From assembly GCA_965204775.1 (NCBI GenBank), contig CBDBFH010000029.1:62001-126000 (forward strand): 64,000 nt of DNA. Direction: 5' to 3'. The DNA is from CBDBFH01 sp965204775 (GTDB taxonomy: Bacteria > Pseudomonadota > Alphaproteobacteria > JAPOUT01 > G958296285). A program made the translations under genes and the position numbers. This document shows, piece by piece, positions 1 to 8,841 of the stretch. Numbering within the stretch: position 1 is the stretch's first letter; the number at the start of each line of letters is the position of its first letter. Under the pieces are notes generated by a model that worked only from the letters and a program-made list of their open reading frames with translations, had not been told where the DNA came from and searched no databases.

Positions 1-213
1 CCGCGCCGCATCATAGGCCGCCTCCGCCTCCCGCGCCCGCGACAGCGCCGCTTCCGTCTCCTCCCGGCGCCCCTGCGTCAGACGGCGGCGCTCCTCCAGC
101 GTCTCCGACAGCGCCGGAAGCGCATAGCGCGACAAAAAAATATACAAACACCCAAAAACCACCGCCAGCCAGAATAACTGCGACGGATAAGAGGCAAACT
201 CCAACTGCGGCAT
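1..213 (-). CDS. atpF: F0 ATP synthase subunit b' (partial, apparent frameshift)
   Basis: This is the N-terminal part of an F0 b/b' stator subunit, which links the membrane c-ring/a complex to F1. It lies directly after atpE, where alphaproteobacteria carry b'. The start ATG is at 211-213 and gives MPQLEFASYPSQLFW, a typical b' opening leading into one membrane helix. The reading frame breaks at a run of seven A on the + strand (134-140): the upstream frame gives VFVYFF, then nonsense and a stop. The alternative frame gives FLSRYALPALSETLEERRR and a charged helix, as expected for b'. Removing one base from the run restores a continuous protein whose helix-to-ALP spacing fits the family. The gene continues beyond base 1. 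A sequencing or assembly error, transcript slippage or a real mutation are all possible. Whether it is b or b' rests on gene order. Confidence 0.8.
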   Translation of the reverse strand, partial: MPQLEFASYPSQLFWLAVVFGCLYIFLSRYALPALSETLEERRRLTQGRREETEAALSRAREAEAAYDAAR

Positions 214-237
214 CCGATCCCGGCCTCCGCGACCGCC

Positions 238-465
238 CTAAAAGACAAACAACAGAATCATCGCGACCATCAGGCCAAACAGACCCGTCGCCTCGGTCAG
301 CGCAAAGCCCAGAAGCAGATTGGGAAACTGCCCCTGCGCCGCATCCGGATTGCGCAGCGCTCCGGACAGGTAATTCCCGAAAATCACGCCAATCCCAACC
401 CCGGCTCCCGCCAGCGACAGGCACGCAATCCCCGCTCCAATCAATTTTGCTGCTTCCGCGTCCAT
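238..465 (-). CDS. atpE: F0 ATP synthase subunit c
   Basis: This 75-residue proteolipid forms the proton-driven rotor ring of ATP synthase in the inner membrane. It has the family hairpin: a first helix rich in small residues (GAGVGIGVIFGNYL), a polar loop with RNP, and a second helix carrying the conserved carboxylate in ALTEATGLFG, where the Glu is the proton-binding residue. The length is normal. A strong ribosome binding site (AGGAGG-type) lies just before the ATG. The gene sits between atpB and b' in the usual atpI-B-E-F order and all are read on the minus strand. Confidence 0.97.
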   Translation of the reverse strand: MDAEAAKLIGAGIACLSLAGAGVGIGVIFGNYLSGALRNPDAAQGQFPNLLLGFALTEATGLFGLMVAMILLFVF

Positions 466-489
466 CTTCTCCTCCTTTCCTGGGTGAAC

Positions 490-1245
490 TCAATGCGCCA
501 TGTGCAGCGCATCATTGAGATAAATGCAGGTCAACACCGCAAAGACATAGGCCTGCAAAAAGGCAATCAGAATCTCCAGCGCCGAAAGCGCCGTCATCAG
601 CGCCAGAGGCGCAAAGCCCCACGCCCCCATCAAAATCACAAAGCCCGCAAAAACCTTCAGCATCGTATGCCCGGCCATCATATTCGCAAACAGGCGGACC
701 GAAAGACTCAAAGGGCGGGTCAGATAGGAAATAATCTCAATCACCACCAGCAGCGGCAGCAAAACCGCCGGAATCCCCCGCGGAACAAAAAAGCGCAAAA
801 AACCCGCCCCGTGCCGAGTAAAACCGATCAACGTCACCCCAACAAAAATAAATCCGGCAAAGGCAAAGGTGACAATAATGTGGCTCGTCACCGTGAAGGA
901 ATAGGGAACCATCCCCAGCATGTTGCAGGCCAGAATGAACACAAACAGCGTGAACACAAACGGGAAATAGCGCATCCCCGCCTCGCCCGAATTCTGCCTC
1001 ACCATATTGGCGACAAACTCATAACTCAGCTCGGCAACCGACTGCCACCGCCCCGGAACCACCGCCCGCCGGCGCAAGCCCGCAAGCATGAATCCGGCAA
1101 CCGCCAGACCCGCCAGAAGCATCCACAACGAGGCGTTCGTGAAGGACAAATCCGCCCCCCCCAAAGAGGGCAGGGCAATCAGCCGGTGCACCTCAAACTG
1201 GTGCATCGGATCAACCGGAAACCCGCTGCCCGCCGCGCTCATCAT
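490..1245 (-). CDS. atpB: F0 ATP synthase subunit a
   Basis: Subunit a is the inner-membrane stator protein that forms the proton half-channels against the c-ring. The 251-residue sequence has the N-terminal segment DPMHQFEVHRL, several hydrophobic helices, and the conserved SLSVRLFANMMAGH segment near residue 180 containing the essential Arg. The C-terminal helix has the family ILIAFLQAYVFAVLTCIYL pattern. Two ATG codons are in tandem; the first (1243-1245) overlaps the atpI stop as ATGA, so translation is probably coupled. Confidence 0.97.
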   Translation of the reverse strand: MMSAAGSGFPVDPMHQFEVHRLIALPSLGGADLSFTNASLWMLLAGLAVAGFMLAGLRRRAVVPGRWQSVAELSYEFVANMVRQNSGEAGMRYFPFVFTLFVFILACNMLGMVPYSFTVTSHIIVTFAFAGFIFVGVTLIGFTRHGAGFLRFFVPRGIPAVLLPLLVVIEIISYLTRPLSLSVRLFANMMAGHTMLKVFAGFVILMGAWGFAPLALMTALSALEILIAFLQAYVFAVLTCIYLNDALHMAH

Positions 1246-1571
1246 TCAGGCGGCTTCTCCGTGCTCAAACCCTGCAGCTCCCGCGCCCGGCGAAACGCCA
1301 GACGAACCCCCGCCGCACAGCCTAGAAAGAAAAAAACCATAAGAAAAAGCGGCGCCGTCCCCAGCCAGCCGTCCAGCGCAAGACCCGCCGCCGTCCCGAT
1401 CCCAATCGCCGCGGCAAGTTCCACGCTCAAGCGGAGCGCATAGCCTATCGCCATTCCCCGCGCAGATGGTCCTTCCTCCTTCGCATCCGAATCCCGGCGC
1501 TGCTTCGCCTCCGCCAGGCGCCGCTCCAGCGCCGCCAGCTTCGCCGCAGACTCCCCGCGCTCTTCTCGCAT
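1242..1571 (-). CDS. atpI: ATP synthase accessory protein AtpI
   Basis: AtpI is a small membrane protein thought to assist c-ring assembly or Mg2+ supply. This one has 109 residues: a charged, coiled-coil-prone N-terminus (residues 1-35, with EERGESAAKLAALERRL) and then two hydrophobic segments separated by a short loop. This is the AtpI/AtpZ architecture. The position at the head of the F0 genes supports the call more than the sequence, which is poorly conserved in the family. It overlaps atpB by 4 bp. Confidence 0.88.
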   Translation of the reverse strand: MREERGESAAKLAALERRLAEAKQRRDSDAKEEGPSARGMAIGYALRLSVELAAAIGIGTAAGLALDGWLGTAPLFLMVFFFLGCAAGVRLAFRRARELQGLSTEKPPE

Positions 1572-1595
1572 GACCGGAACCCCCGGTCAACCAGA

Positions 1596-4500
1596 TCAGC
1601 CGACCGCAGAAAGACGCGGCTCGCGCAAGGCCTCGGCCTCCGCCAGCTCCACCGAAACCAAACGGCTCACGCCTTCCTCCGCCATCGTCACACCGTACAG
1701 GCGATCCATCCGCGAAAGCGTGATCGGATTGTGCGTGACAATCAAAAACCGCGCCCGGCTCTCCCGCGCCATCTGCTCGACCAGATCGCAAAAACGACCG
1801 ACATTCAGATCATCCAGCGGCGCATCGGCCTCGTCCAGAACGCAGACCGGCGCAGGCCGCGTCATAAACGCCGCAAACAAAAGCGCCAGCGCCGTCAACG
1901 CCTTCTCCCCGCCGGACAGCAACGTCAGACGCTGAAGACGCTTGCCCGGCGGGCGCGCCATGATCTCAACCCCGGCCTCAAGCGGATCTTCGGCCTCAAT
2001 CAGATCCAGATGCGCCTCGCCCCCCCCAAACAGACGTTTGAACAAAATCTGAAAATGACCATTGACCGCCTCAAAAGCGCTCAAAAGCCGCGTCCTGCCC
2101 TCCCGGTTCAACGCCCGAATCCCCTGACGCAACTTCTCCACCGCCGCCTCCAGGTCGCCGCGCTCCTGAAGCATCACGCCGTGCTCCGCCATTATGCTTT
2201 CCGCCTCCTCGTCCGCCTGCAAATTCGGCGCTCCCAAAGACTGCCGCTCACGAGTAAGCTTCTCAATCTGCCCGGCAATCCCGCCGGATTCGGGCAATGG
2301 CGCATCGCCCTCCAGGCCAATGCGCTCCGGAACCTCTTCCGGAGCGGCGGCGCATTTCCGGCGCAACTCCGCCGCCGCCTCCGCCAGACGCCGCTCCGCC
2401 GCCTCAACCAAAGCCCGCGCCCGCGCCCCGGCCTCCCGCGCCTTGCCCAGCTCGTCGCCGCCCGCCCGCGCCGCACCCGCCGCCTTGCGCCGCCGCGCCT
2501 CCGCCTCGCCCAGCGCACTCTCCGCCTCCGCCTTCGCCCGCTCACTTTGCCCAATCTGTCCCGAAAGCTGCTCGCTTTGCGCCGCCAACTCCTCCGGCTT
2601 GCGGGCCAGCGCCTCCCGCTCCCGCTTCGCCGCCTGCGCCCGCGCCTCAAGAACCGAAATGCGCGCCCGGCCCTCCTTCTCGCGCTTGTCCCACCGGGCC
2701 AGCTCTTCCTCCACCGCCCGAACCCGGCGCTCCTCCTGCTCCCGCGTCCGGCGCAAGCCGGTCAGCGTCCCGCGCACCTCCACCGCCGCCTCCCGCGCCT
2801 CGTCAATCCGCGCCCTCACTCCCGCCGCCGCCGCGCCATGCGCCTCTTCCGCCGCCGCCTGGGCCGCGCGCGCCGCTTCAACCTCCGAGCGCGCCGCCTC
2901 CCATGCCTTGTCCAGACCCGCCAGACGCCGCCATTGCTCAAGACGGCGCTGCGCCGCCGCCGCCGCCGCCGGAAGCGCGCGATAGCCGTCCCAACGCCAC
3001 AGATGACCTTCGCGCGAAACCAGCCGCTGTCCCGGCGCAAGGCGCGATTGCAGCTCATCCCCCTCCCGCGCCGAAACCAGGCCTGTCTGACTCAGCCGCC
3101 GCGCCAGCGCCTCCGGACCCCGCACATGGCGCGCCAAAGGCTCCGCCCCCGGCGGAAGCTCCGGCGGCGAAGCCAGCGGCGGAAGACTCTCCCATGAGGC
3201 GACCGCGCTCCCCCGCGCCGCCGCCGTCACGTCGTCGCCCAGCGCCGCCGCAAAGGCCGCCTCAAAACCTTCGCCAATCTCAACCAGATCAATAATCGCA
3301 TGCGCCGGACGCGCCTCGGCCCCGGCCAGCAAACCGCGCAGAGCATCCAACTCCGCCTTCAATCTTCCCGCCTTGCGATTCGCCTCCTCCACCCGTCCGC
3401 GCGCGGCGGCGGCTTCCGCCTTGCCCTGCGCCGCACGGGACAACAATGCCTTTGCCTCCTCGGGCAAAGCCGCCTCCCCGCTCCGCTCGCCCCCGCGCTC
3501 CATCAATCCAAGCAGGCGCTCCGCCTCTTCGCTCCGTTGCCGCGCCGCCGCCTCCTCCTTCTTCAAATCCTCCCCGGACTCCCCCAGACCCCGCTGCTCC
3601 TCGCCCAGCCGCCGCCGCGCTTCTTGCGCATCCCGCGCCAAAGCCTCGGCCTGCCGAATGTCCTGTCCGGCCTCCTCGAGACTCCGCTCAAGACCTTTTA
3701 GCCGCGCCAGCGCATCCGCCGCCTCTTTCTCCAGAAAACCCCGCTCGCGCACCAGCCGCTCGCAGGCCGCCGCCTTCGCCGCCGCCGACTCCCGCAAGCC
3801 CGGCAACGCCAACTCCGCCTGCGACTCCGCCGCTCCCAAACGCGCCTGACGCCTCTCCAACGCCTCTATCCCGCTCTCCGCCTTCTCAAAGCCCCGCCGC
3901 TCCCCCTCCAACGCAGAACCCGCCTCGCGCCACCGGACATAAAGGCCCAGACTCTCCAGACGCTCAATCTCCTCCGATAACTTCCGGTATCGCCGCGCCG
4001 CCCGCGCCTGGCGCTTCAGATGACGCAGGCGCGCCTCCGTCTGGCGCGAAACCTCCTCCAGCCTCTCCAGATTGCCCTGCGCCGCCTTCAGCCGCAGCTC
4101 CGCCTCATGACGGCGCGCATGAAGACCCGTAATCCCCGCCGCCTCCTCCAAAAGACGCCGCCGGTCCGCCGGGCGCGCCGTAATGATCTCATCCATCCGC
4201 CCCTGACCAACCAGCGTCGTCGAATGCGCCCCCGCCGAAATGTCCGCAAAAAACAAACTTACATCCCGCGCCCGCGTCTCCCGACCGTTGATCCGGTAAA
4301 CCGATCCCGCCTCCCGCTCAATCCGCCGGCTGATTTCAATCTCGCTCTCCCCGCTATACGGCGCAGGCGCGCCTCCATCGCGATTGTCCAGCAAAAGACT
4401 CACCTCCGCCATCTCCCGCCCCGGACGAAGCGATGTCCCCGAAAAAATCACATCCTCCATCTCCCCGCCGCGCATGTTCTTGAACGACGCCTCCGCCATC

Positions 4501-4640
4501 ACCCAGCGCAGCGCGTCGGTCAAATTCGACTTCCCGCACCCGTTCGGACCGACAATCCCGGTAACCCCCTCTCCAATCTCAATCTCAATCGGATCGGCAA
4601 AGGACTTGAAGCCCGATATGCGCAAACGCCGGAATTCCAC
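1596..4640 (-). CDS. smc: Chromosome segregation ATPase SMC
   Basis: SMC is the condensin ATPase that compacts and segregates the chromosome. The 1014-residue protein begins with GTG. Its N-terminal head has Walker A GPNGCGKS at residues 31-38. A first long coiled coil is followed by a hinge around residues 430-550, then a second coiled coil, and a C-terminal head with the LSGGEK signature near residue 908 and Walker B VCVLDEAD near 932. Bacterial SMCs are usually about 1150-1200 residues, so the arms are somewhat short, but all functional motifs are present. It follows dsbA-like and dciA on the same strand, a common alphaproteobacterial order, and is read toward the F0 genes. Confidence 0.96.
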   Translation of the reverse strand: MEFRRLRISGFKSFADPIEIEIGEGVTGIVGPNGCGKSNLTDALRWVMAEASFKNMRGGEMEDVIFSGTSLRPGREMAEVSLLLDNRDGGAPAPYSGESEIEISRRIEREAGSVYRINGRETRARDVSLFFADISAGAHSTTLVGQGRMDEIITARPADRRRLLEEAAGITGLHARRHEAELRLKAAQGNLERLEEVSRQTEARLRHLKRQARAARRYRKLSEEIERLESLGLYVRWREAGSALEGERRGFEKAESGIEALERRQARLGAAESQAELALPGLRESAAAKAAACERLVRERGFLEKEAADALARLKGLERSLEEAGQDIRQAEALARDAQEARRRLGEEQRGLGESGEDLKKEEAAARQRSEEAERLLGLMERGGERSGEAALPEEAKALLSRAAQGKAEAAAARGRVEEANRKAGRLKAELDALRGLLAGAEARPAHAIIDLVEIGEGFEAAFAAALGDDVTAAARGSAVASWESLPPLASPPELPPGAEPLARHVRGPEALARRLSQTGLVSAREGDELQSRLAPGQRLVSREGHLWRWDGYRALPAAAAAAQRRLEQWRRLAGLDKAWEAARSEVEAARAAQAAAEEAHGAAAAGVRARIDEAREAAVEVRGTLTGLRRTREQEERRVRAVEEELARWDKREKEGRARISVLEARAQAAKREREALARKPEELAAQSEQLSGQIGQSERAKAEAESALGEAEARRRKAAGAARAGGDELGKAREAGARARALVEAAERRLAEAAAELRRKCAAAPEEVPERIGLEGDAPLPESGGIAGQIEKLTRERQSLGAPNLQADEEAESIMAEHGVMLQERGDLEAAVEKLRQGIRALNREGRTRLLSAFEAVNGHFQILFKRLFGGGEAHLDLIEAEDPLEAGVEIMARPPGKRLQRLTLLSGGEKALTALALLFAAFMTRPAPVCVLDEADAPLDDLNVGRFCDLVEQMARESRARFLIVTHNPITLSRMDRLYGVTMAEEGVSRLVSVELAEAEALREPRLSAVG

Positions 4641-4652
4641 TGACCCCGCCCC

Positions 4653-5342
4653 CTAATTCCCGCCGGCCCGCAAATGGCGGTCGAGAACGTCGCGAATATC
4701 CTTGTAGGGCTGATTGCCTTCAATCTTGTCCCCCTCAATAAAAAATGTCGGCGTCGACTCCACCCCAAAAACCTTCTGGGCGTGATTTTGCATCTGCTGC
4801 AAGGCGCCCAGACGGGTTTGATCCTGCAGGCAGGACTCAAACGCCGCCGAACCAATCCCCCCCAGCCGGGCCAGTTTGCGCAACTCTCCGGCACGGTCAT
4901 TGCTGAAAGCCCATTTGGCCTGATTCTCAAAAAGAATCTTGATGAAAAAGAAAAACCGCTCAGCGTCCGTATCCTCGCCAACGCAGCGCGCCAGCAGCGA
5001 CGCCGCCGCCGCCCATGAGTCAAGCGGATAGTCACGGAAAATCAGGCGAACCTTGCCCGGCTCAATATAATCCTTTTGCAGGCGCGGCAGGGTCTCCACA
5101 TGAAAGGCCGCGCAATGCCCGCAGGTGAAAGACGCATATTCAATCATGGTGACCGGCGCATCCGGCGATCCCAGCGCCATCTCCTCCAGTCCCGGCGGCG
5201 CGAAAGCGCGCGCCTCCTCCTCGCCCTCCGGCGCAAGCCTGATCAGCCCGTATCCGGCCCCGGCGGCAATCAGCACACCCAGAACAAGCAGGGGCACGAG
5301 CCTGGCTCCGCCCGGTTTGGCCTTCTCTTTTCCGCTATCCAT
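4653..5342 (-). CDS. DsbA-family thiol-disulfide oxidoreductase, membrane anchored
   Basis: This is a thioredoxin-fold protein of the DsbA/thioredoxin_4 family that probably makes or isomerises disulfides in the periplasm. A single membrane segment (about residues 16-36) is followed by a soluble domain. The redox motif is FTCGHCAAFH, with CGHC near residues 74-77, and the cis-Pro loop is STPTFF. In alphaproteobacteria this family often sits upstream of smc, as here (12 bp gap). The ATG at 5340-5342 is preceded by an in-frame GTG at 5343-5345 that could also serve as start; neither has a clear Shine-Dalgarno sequence. Confidence 0.92.
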   Translation of the reverse strand: MDSGKEKAKPGGARLVPLLVLGVLIAAGAGYGLIRLAPEGEEEARAFAPPGLEEMALGSPDAPVTMIEYASFTCGHCAAFHVETLPRLQKDYIEPGKVRLIFRDYPLDSWAAAASLLARCVGEDTDAERFFFFIKILFENQAKWAFSNDRAGELRKLARLGGIGSAAFESCLQDQTRLGALQQMQNHAQKVFGVESTPTFFIEGDKIEGNQPYKDIRDVLDRHLRAGGN

Positions 5343-5442
5343 CACGCGCCCGCAACAGGAGGGATCTTGCGCAAGACTGCTACCAGATATAGTAGATCAA
5401 TGCAAGGCGGACACATCATTCCCCGCATGGCGGAGTGCGGAG

Positions 5443-5961
5443 TCACGACCGCTCATAGACATTCATGCCCAGACGCCGCAAGACACGGGCCAGCCGTCCC
5501 GGCGCAAAACCGGCCAGCGCCGCATCAAGGCGCGACTGCGACTCCGGATCGGGACGGGCCTCCAACTCCGCCGAAGCCGCCCGGCCCCCGGACCCCGCAT
5601 ACCCCATAGACCCTAATGGCCCCTGCACAATCTTGATCCGCTCGACCGCCTCATAGCCGTAAAACGCATTAACCCGCTCAATGATCTGCGGGGCCAGATG
5701 TTGCGTCTCCAGCGCCCCGCCGCCGCCCACTCGAATCGTTAACACGCGCGCCGGGCGGCCCCGGCTCCGGGGCGGCGAAAGACGCTCCGGCAAACTCAGC
5801 GCCGCCAGCTCCTTGCCGACAATCTCCGGCCAGCGCAAAAGAATCCCGGCCTGCGCAAAGCCGTGACGGCGAAAAATCCTCTCCGTCAGACCTCCCAACT
5901 CGCCGCCGACCGCGCGCGCCCCGCGCCGGTTCCCGCTCCCGCTCCTTTTTCCGCCCGCCAT
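5443..5961 (-). CDS. dciA: DUF721 / DciA-family protein
   Basis: DUF721 proteins include DciA, which helps load the DnaB replicative helicase. The recognisable core is GILLRWPEIVGKELAALSLPE followed by a basic, Arg-rich segment and LTIRVGGGGALETQHLAPQI, which matches the family pattern of a W-x-E-I-V-G motif and a KH-like fold. The C-terminal 60 residues are low complexity and charged. I chose the ATG at 5961 because GGAAGG lies a few bases upstream; an in-frame TTG at 6000 has no such site. It is divergent from mutY and followed by the DsbA-like gene and smc. Confidence 0.85.
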   Translation of the reverse strand: MAGGKRSGSGNRRGARAVGGELGGLTERIFRRHGFAQAGILLRWPEIVGKELAALSLPERLSPPRSRGRPARVLTIRVGGGGALETQHLAPQIIERVNAFYGYEAVERIKIVQGPLGSMGYAGSGGRAASAELEARPDPESQSRLDAALAGFAPGRLARVLRRLGMNVYERS

Positions 5962-6036
5962 CTCCCGCCTTCCGGTTGATCGCTCCGCCTTTCCGTTCAA
6001 CTATAGGCCAAAATCCCGGCCTCGCCATGACCCCCC

Positions 6037-7104
6037 ATGACCGCCTCAAACCCCGACCCGCGCCGCCTCCTCGACTGGTATGACCGCAACGCCCGCCCTT
6101 TGCCCTGGCGCGCGCCCAAAAAACGCCGCGCCGATCCCTACCGCGTCTGGATCAGCGAAGTCATGCTTCAGCAGACAACCGCCGCCGCCGTCGTCCCCCA
6201 TTTCCAAAACTTCATGGCGCGCTGGCCCTCCGCCGCCGACCTCGCCGCCGCCCGCCCCGAAGAGGTCGCCGCCCAATGGGCCGGGCTGGGCTATTACTCC
6301 CGCGCCCGCAATCTTCATGCCTGCGCCCAAATCCTCCGGCGCGAATATGGCGGCAAACTCCCCCGCAGCGAAAAAATCCTCCGCACCCTCCCCGGCATCG
6401 GCCCCTATACCGCGGCGGCCATCGCCGCCATCGCCTTTGGCCGGAAGGCCTGCGCCGTCGACGCAAATGTCGAGCGGGTCATCGCCCGCCTCTTCGCCGT
6501 CGAACAACCCCTGCCCAAAGCCAAAGCGCATTTGCACCGCCTCGCCGCCGCGCTCGTCCCCCCGGCGCGCACCGGCGACTACGCCCAGGCCGTCATGGAA
6601 CTGGGCGCGCTCCTGTGCACCCCCCGCCGCCCCGCCTGTCCTCAATGCCCGTGGCAAAACGCCTGCCGCGCCCGCGCCGCCGGACTGCAAAACACCCTGC
6701 CAAACCGAAGCCCTTCCGCCCCCAAGCCTCTGCGCCGCGCCATCGCCTTCCATCTCGAAAGGCCCGGCGGCCAAATCCTCCTGCACCGCCGGCCCCCGCG
6801 CGGCCTGCTGGGCGGAATGCTGGAACTGCCCTCCTCCCTCAACGAAAAAGTCCATCGCCGCTTCCCCCGCCCCGGACCCCACGCCCCCTGCGCCGCCGAC
6901 TGGAAGCGGCTCCCCGGAGCCGTCCGCCATAGTTTCACCCATTTTCATCTGGAAATGGCCGTCTACGCCGCCCGAATCCCGGCGCAGGCCGCCGCCCGGG
7001 TCAAACTCGGCCCCGGCGGCACATGGGCAAATCTGAAAAAAATCGCCCCCGGCCTGCCCACCCTCATGCGCAAGGCCGCCAGCCATTCAGCGCAATATGT
7101 TTAG
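6037..7104 (+). CDS. mutY: A/G-specific adenine glycosylase MutY
   Basis: MutY removes adenine mispaired with 8-oxoguanine in base excision repair. The 355-residue protein has the catalytic segment SEVMLQQTTAAAV, the helix-hairpin-helix LPGIGPYTAAAIAAIAFG and the catalytic Asp in AVDANVERV. A [4Fe-4S] cluster has Cys194, 201, 204 and 210 (C-x6-C-x2-C-x5-C). The C-terminal NUDIX-like domain (from about residue 235) recognises 8-oxoG. The start ATG at 6037 lies 75 bp from the divergent dciA start. Its 3' end overlaps the ccrM stop by 18 bp tail to tail. Confidence 0.97.
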   Translation: MTASNPDPRRLLDWYDRNARPLPWRAPKKRRADPYRVWISEVMLQQTTAAAVVPHFQNFMARWPSAADLAAARPEEVAAQWAGLGYYSRARNLHACAQILRREYGGKLPRSEKILRTLPGIGPYTAAAIAAIAFGRKACAVDANVERVIARLFAVEQPLPKAKAHLHRLAAALVPPARTGDYAQAVMELGALLCTPRRPACPQCPWQNACRARAAGLQNTLPNRSPSAPKPLRRAIAFHLERPGGQILLHRRPPRGLLGGMLELPSSLNEKVHRRFPRPGPHAPCAADWKRLPGAVRHSFTHFHLEMAVYAARIPAQAAARVKLGPGGTWANLKKIAPGLPTLMRKAASHSAQYV

Positions 7105-8193
7105 CGCCAGTTCCGCTCGCGCCTGCCGCCGCAAAGCGTCAATCGGGATCAGGCGTCTTTGCTCTTTAATATGCCAGAACTTCCAGCCATTGCAGGCGCT
7201 CGCCTCAAGCAGCTGCGCCCCCAGACCGTGAATCGATCCCGTCCGGCCCCGGCAGCTCAAACTGCCGTCCGCCCTCACCCGCGCCGCATGACGCCGCCCC
7301 CGGTCATACAAAAACGACCCCGGCGCAACCAGCCTCTGCTCAACCAGCGAACCAAAAGAAATCCTCGGCAACTCCCGCGCCTCCGGAATCGTCTCCAGCG
7401 CCTCAACCTCCAGCGCCTCAACCCCCGCCAGACGCCGCCGCGCCGCCTGTACATAAAACGCCTCGCGCTCAATCCCGATATAGCGCCGCCCCAGATATTT
7501 CGCCGCCGCCGCGCTCGAGCCCGTCCCCGCAAACGGGTCCAGAACAACATCGCCCGCCCGCGTCGACGCCAAAATCAGACGCCGCAAAAGCGCCTCCGGC
7601 TTCTGCGCCGAATGCAACTTGCCCCCATCCGCCTTCTTCAGGCGCTCCGAACCCGTGCACAGCGGAAACAGCCAGTCGTCCGAACGCATCTGGCGGTCGT
7701 CATTCGACGCCTTCAAGGCACGGTAATTAAACACATAGCGACTCTCCCGCCCGCGCGCCGCCCAGATCAGCGTCTCATGCGCATTCGTGAAGCGCCGCCC
7801 CCGAAAGTTCGGCATCGGATTGCTCTTGCGCCAGATAATGTCGTTCAAAATCCAAAAGCCCGCCGTCTGCAGCAGCGCCCCTAAACGAAAAATATTGTGA
7901 TACGCCCCAATCACCCACAACGCCCCGTCCGGCTTCAAAAGACGCCGCGCCGCCCCCAGCCAGCCCGCGCTGAAACGGTCATAGGCGGCGAAACTCTCAA
8001 ACCGGTCCCAGTCGTCCGAAACCCCGGCGACCTCGCCCCCCTCAGGCCGCAGCAAACCTTCGCTCAACTGCAAATTATACGGAGGATCGGCAAAAATCAG
8101 GTCAACCGAAGCCGAAGGCAGGCCCTCCATCACCTCCATACAGTCGCCCGCAAGGATCACATCCAAAGGCAGTTTGTTTCGCTTCGCCGTCAT
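7087..8193 (-). CDS. ccrM: Adenine-specific DNA methyltransferase CcrM (GANTC)
   Basis: CcrM is the alphaproteobacterial cell-cycle methyltransferase that methylates adenine in GANTC. The 368-residue protein has the beta-class order: catalytic DPPY at residues 36-39, then the target-recognition region, then the S-adenosylmethionine motif DPFAGTGSSAAAA near residue 220. The C-terminal extension with SIHGLGAQLLEASACNGWKFWH is the CcrM-specific domain that helps bind DNA. The length fits orthologues. No restriction partner is next to it, consistent with an orphan regulator. Confidence 0.95.
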   Translation of the reverse strand: MTAKRNKLPLDVILAGDCMEVMEGLPSASVDLIFADPPYNLQLSEGLLRPEGGEVAGVSDDWDRFESFAAYDRFSAGWLGAARRLLKPDGALWVIGAYHNIFRLGALLQTAGFWILNDIIWRKSNPMPNFRGRRFTNAHETLIWAARGRESRYVFNYRALKASNDDRQMRSDDWLFPLCTGSERLKKADGGKLHSAQKPEALLRRLILASTRAGDVVLDPFAGTGSSAAAAKYLGRRYIGIEREAFYVQAARRRLAGVEALEVEALETIPEARELPRISFGSLVEQRLVAPGSFLYDRGRRHAARVRADGSLSCRGRTGSIHGLGAQLLEASACNGWKFWHIKEQRRLIPIDALRRQARAELALNILR

Positions 8194-8217
8194 CCGCGCC
8201 AGTCTGGCGGCGGCGGC

Positions 8218-8841
8218 TTAACAATTCCTGAAGCCCCCCATCACCGCCCGCACCGGACCAAAAGAGGCGCGATGCTCCGCCGTCGCCCCCAATCTGTCCA
8301 GCGCCGCCAGATGCGCCCGCGTCCCATAGCCCTTATGACGCTCAAAACCATATCCCGGCCAGCGCCGCGCCAACTCCTCCATCATCCGGTCCCGCACAAC
8401 CTTCGCCGCAATCGATGCCGCCGCAACCGACAGCGACAGCCGGTCACCCCGAACCAGCGCCTGCGCCCGGCAACACAATCGCGGCGCAACCGGGCCGTCA
8501 ACCAGCGCAACATCCGGCTTCTCCTCCAGCGCCTCAACCGCCCGCGCCATCGCCGCCCCGGTCGCAGCCACAATCCCCCGACGGTCAATCTCCGCCGCCG
8601 GGGCAAGGCCAATCCCGATCCGCGCCCGGCCACGCAACGCCTCATAGAGCGCCGCACGCTTCGGCGCGCTCAACCGCTTCGAATCATCCAGACCCGCAGG
8701 CGTCCCCCGCTCCGCCAAAATCACCGCCGCCGCAACCACCGGACCCGCCAAAGGCCCGCGCCCGGCTTCGTCAACCCCGGCAACCAGACGCTCCGGCCAG
8801 CCCAGCGACCTCTCCGGAGAAAAATCAGGAAAAACTCTCAT
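8218..8841 (-). CDS. rnhB: Ribonuclease HII
   Basis: RNase HII cleaves the RNA strand of RNA-DNA hybrids and starts removal of single ribonucleotides from DNA. The 207-residue product has the family motif VAGVDEAGRGPLAGPVVAAA with the catalytic Asp-Glu pair near residue 22, then DSKRLSAPKRAALYE, and the later acidic residue in VALVDG. I place the start at the ATG 8839-8841 (MRVFPDFSPERSLGWPERL); the frame stays open 60 codons upstream, but that extension is Pro/Gly-rich and unlike the family. It is 25 bp upstream of ccrM on the same strand. Confidence 0.95.
   Translation of the reverse strand: MRVFPDFSPERSLGWPERLVAGVDEAGRGPLAGPVVAAAVILAERGTPAGLDDSKRLSAPKRAALYEALRGRARIGIGLAPAAEIDRRGIVAATGAAMARAVEALEEKPDVALVDGPVAPRLCCRAQALVRGDRLSLSVAAASIAAKVVRDRMMEELARRWPGYGFERHKGYGTRAHLAALDRLGATAEHRASFGPVRAVMGGFRNC

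Noticed and set aside
11..493. A 160-residue frame on the minus strand spanning the atpE region
   Set aside because: Its first half is out of frame with the well-conserved atpE, and its last part is only the pre-frameshift b' frame. It is not a gene of its own.
484..1443. A 319-residue plus-strand frame across atpB/atpI
   Set aside because: Extremely basic and Arg/Gln/His-rich, the usual shadow of a GC-rich gene on the other strand. Similar antisense frames across smc, ppdK, the peptidase and ccmF were dropped for the same reason.
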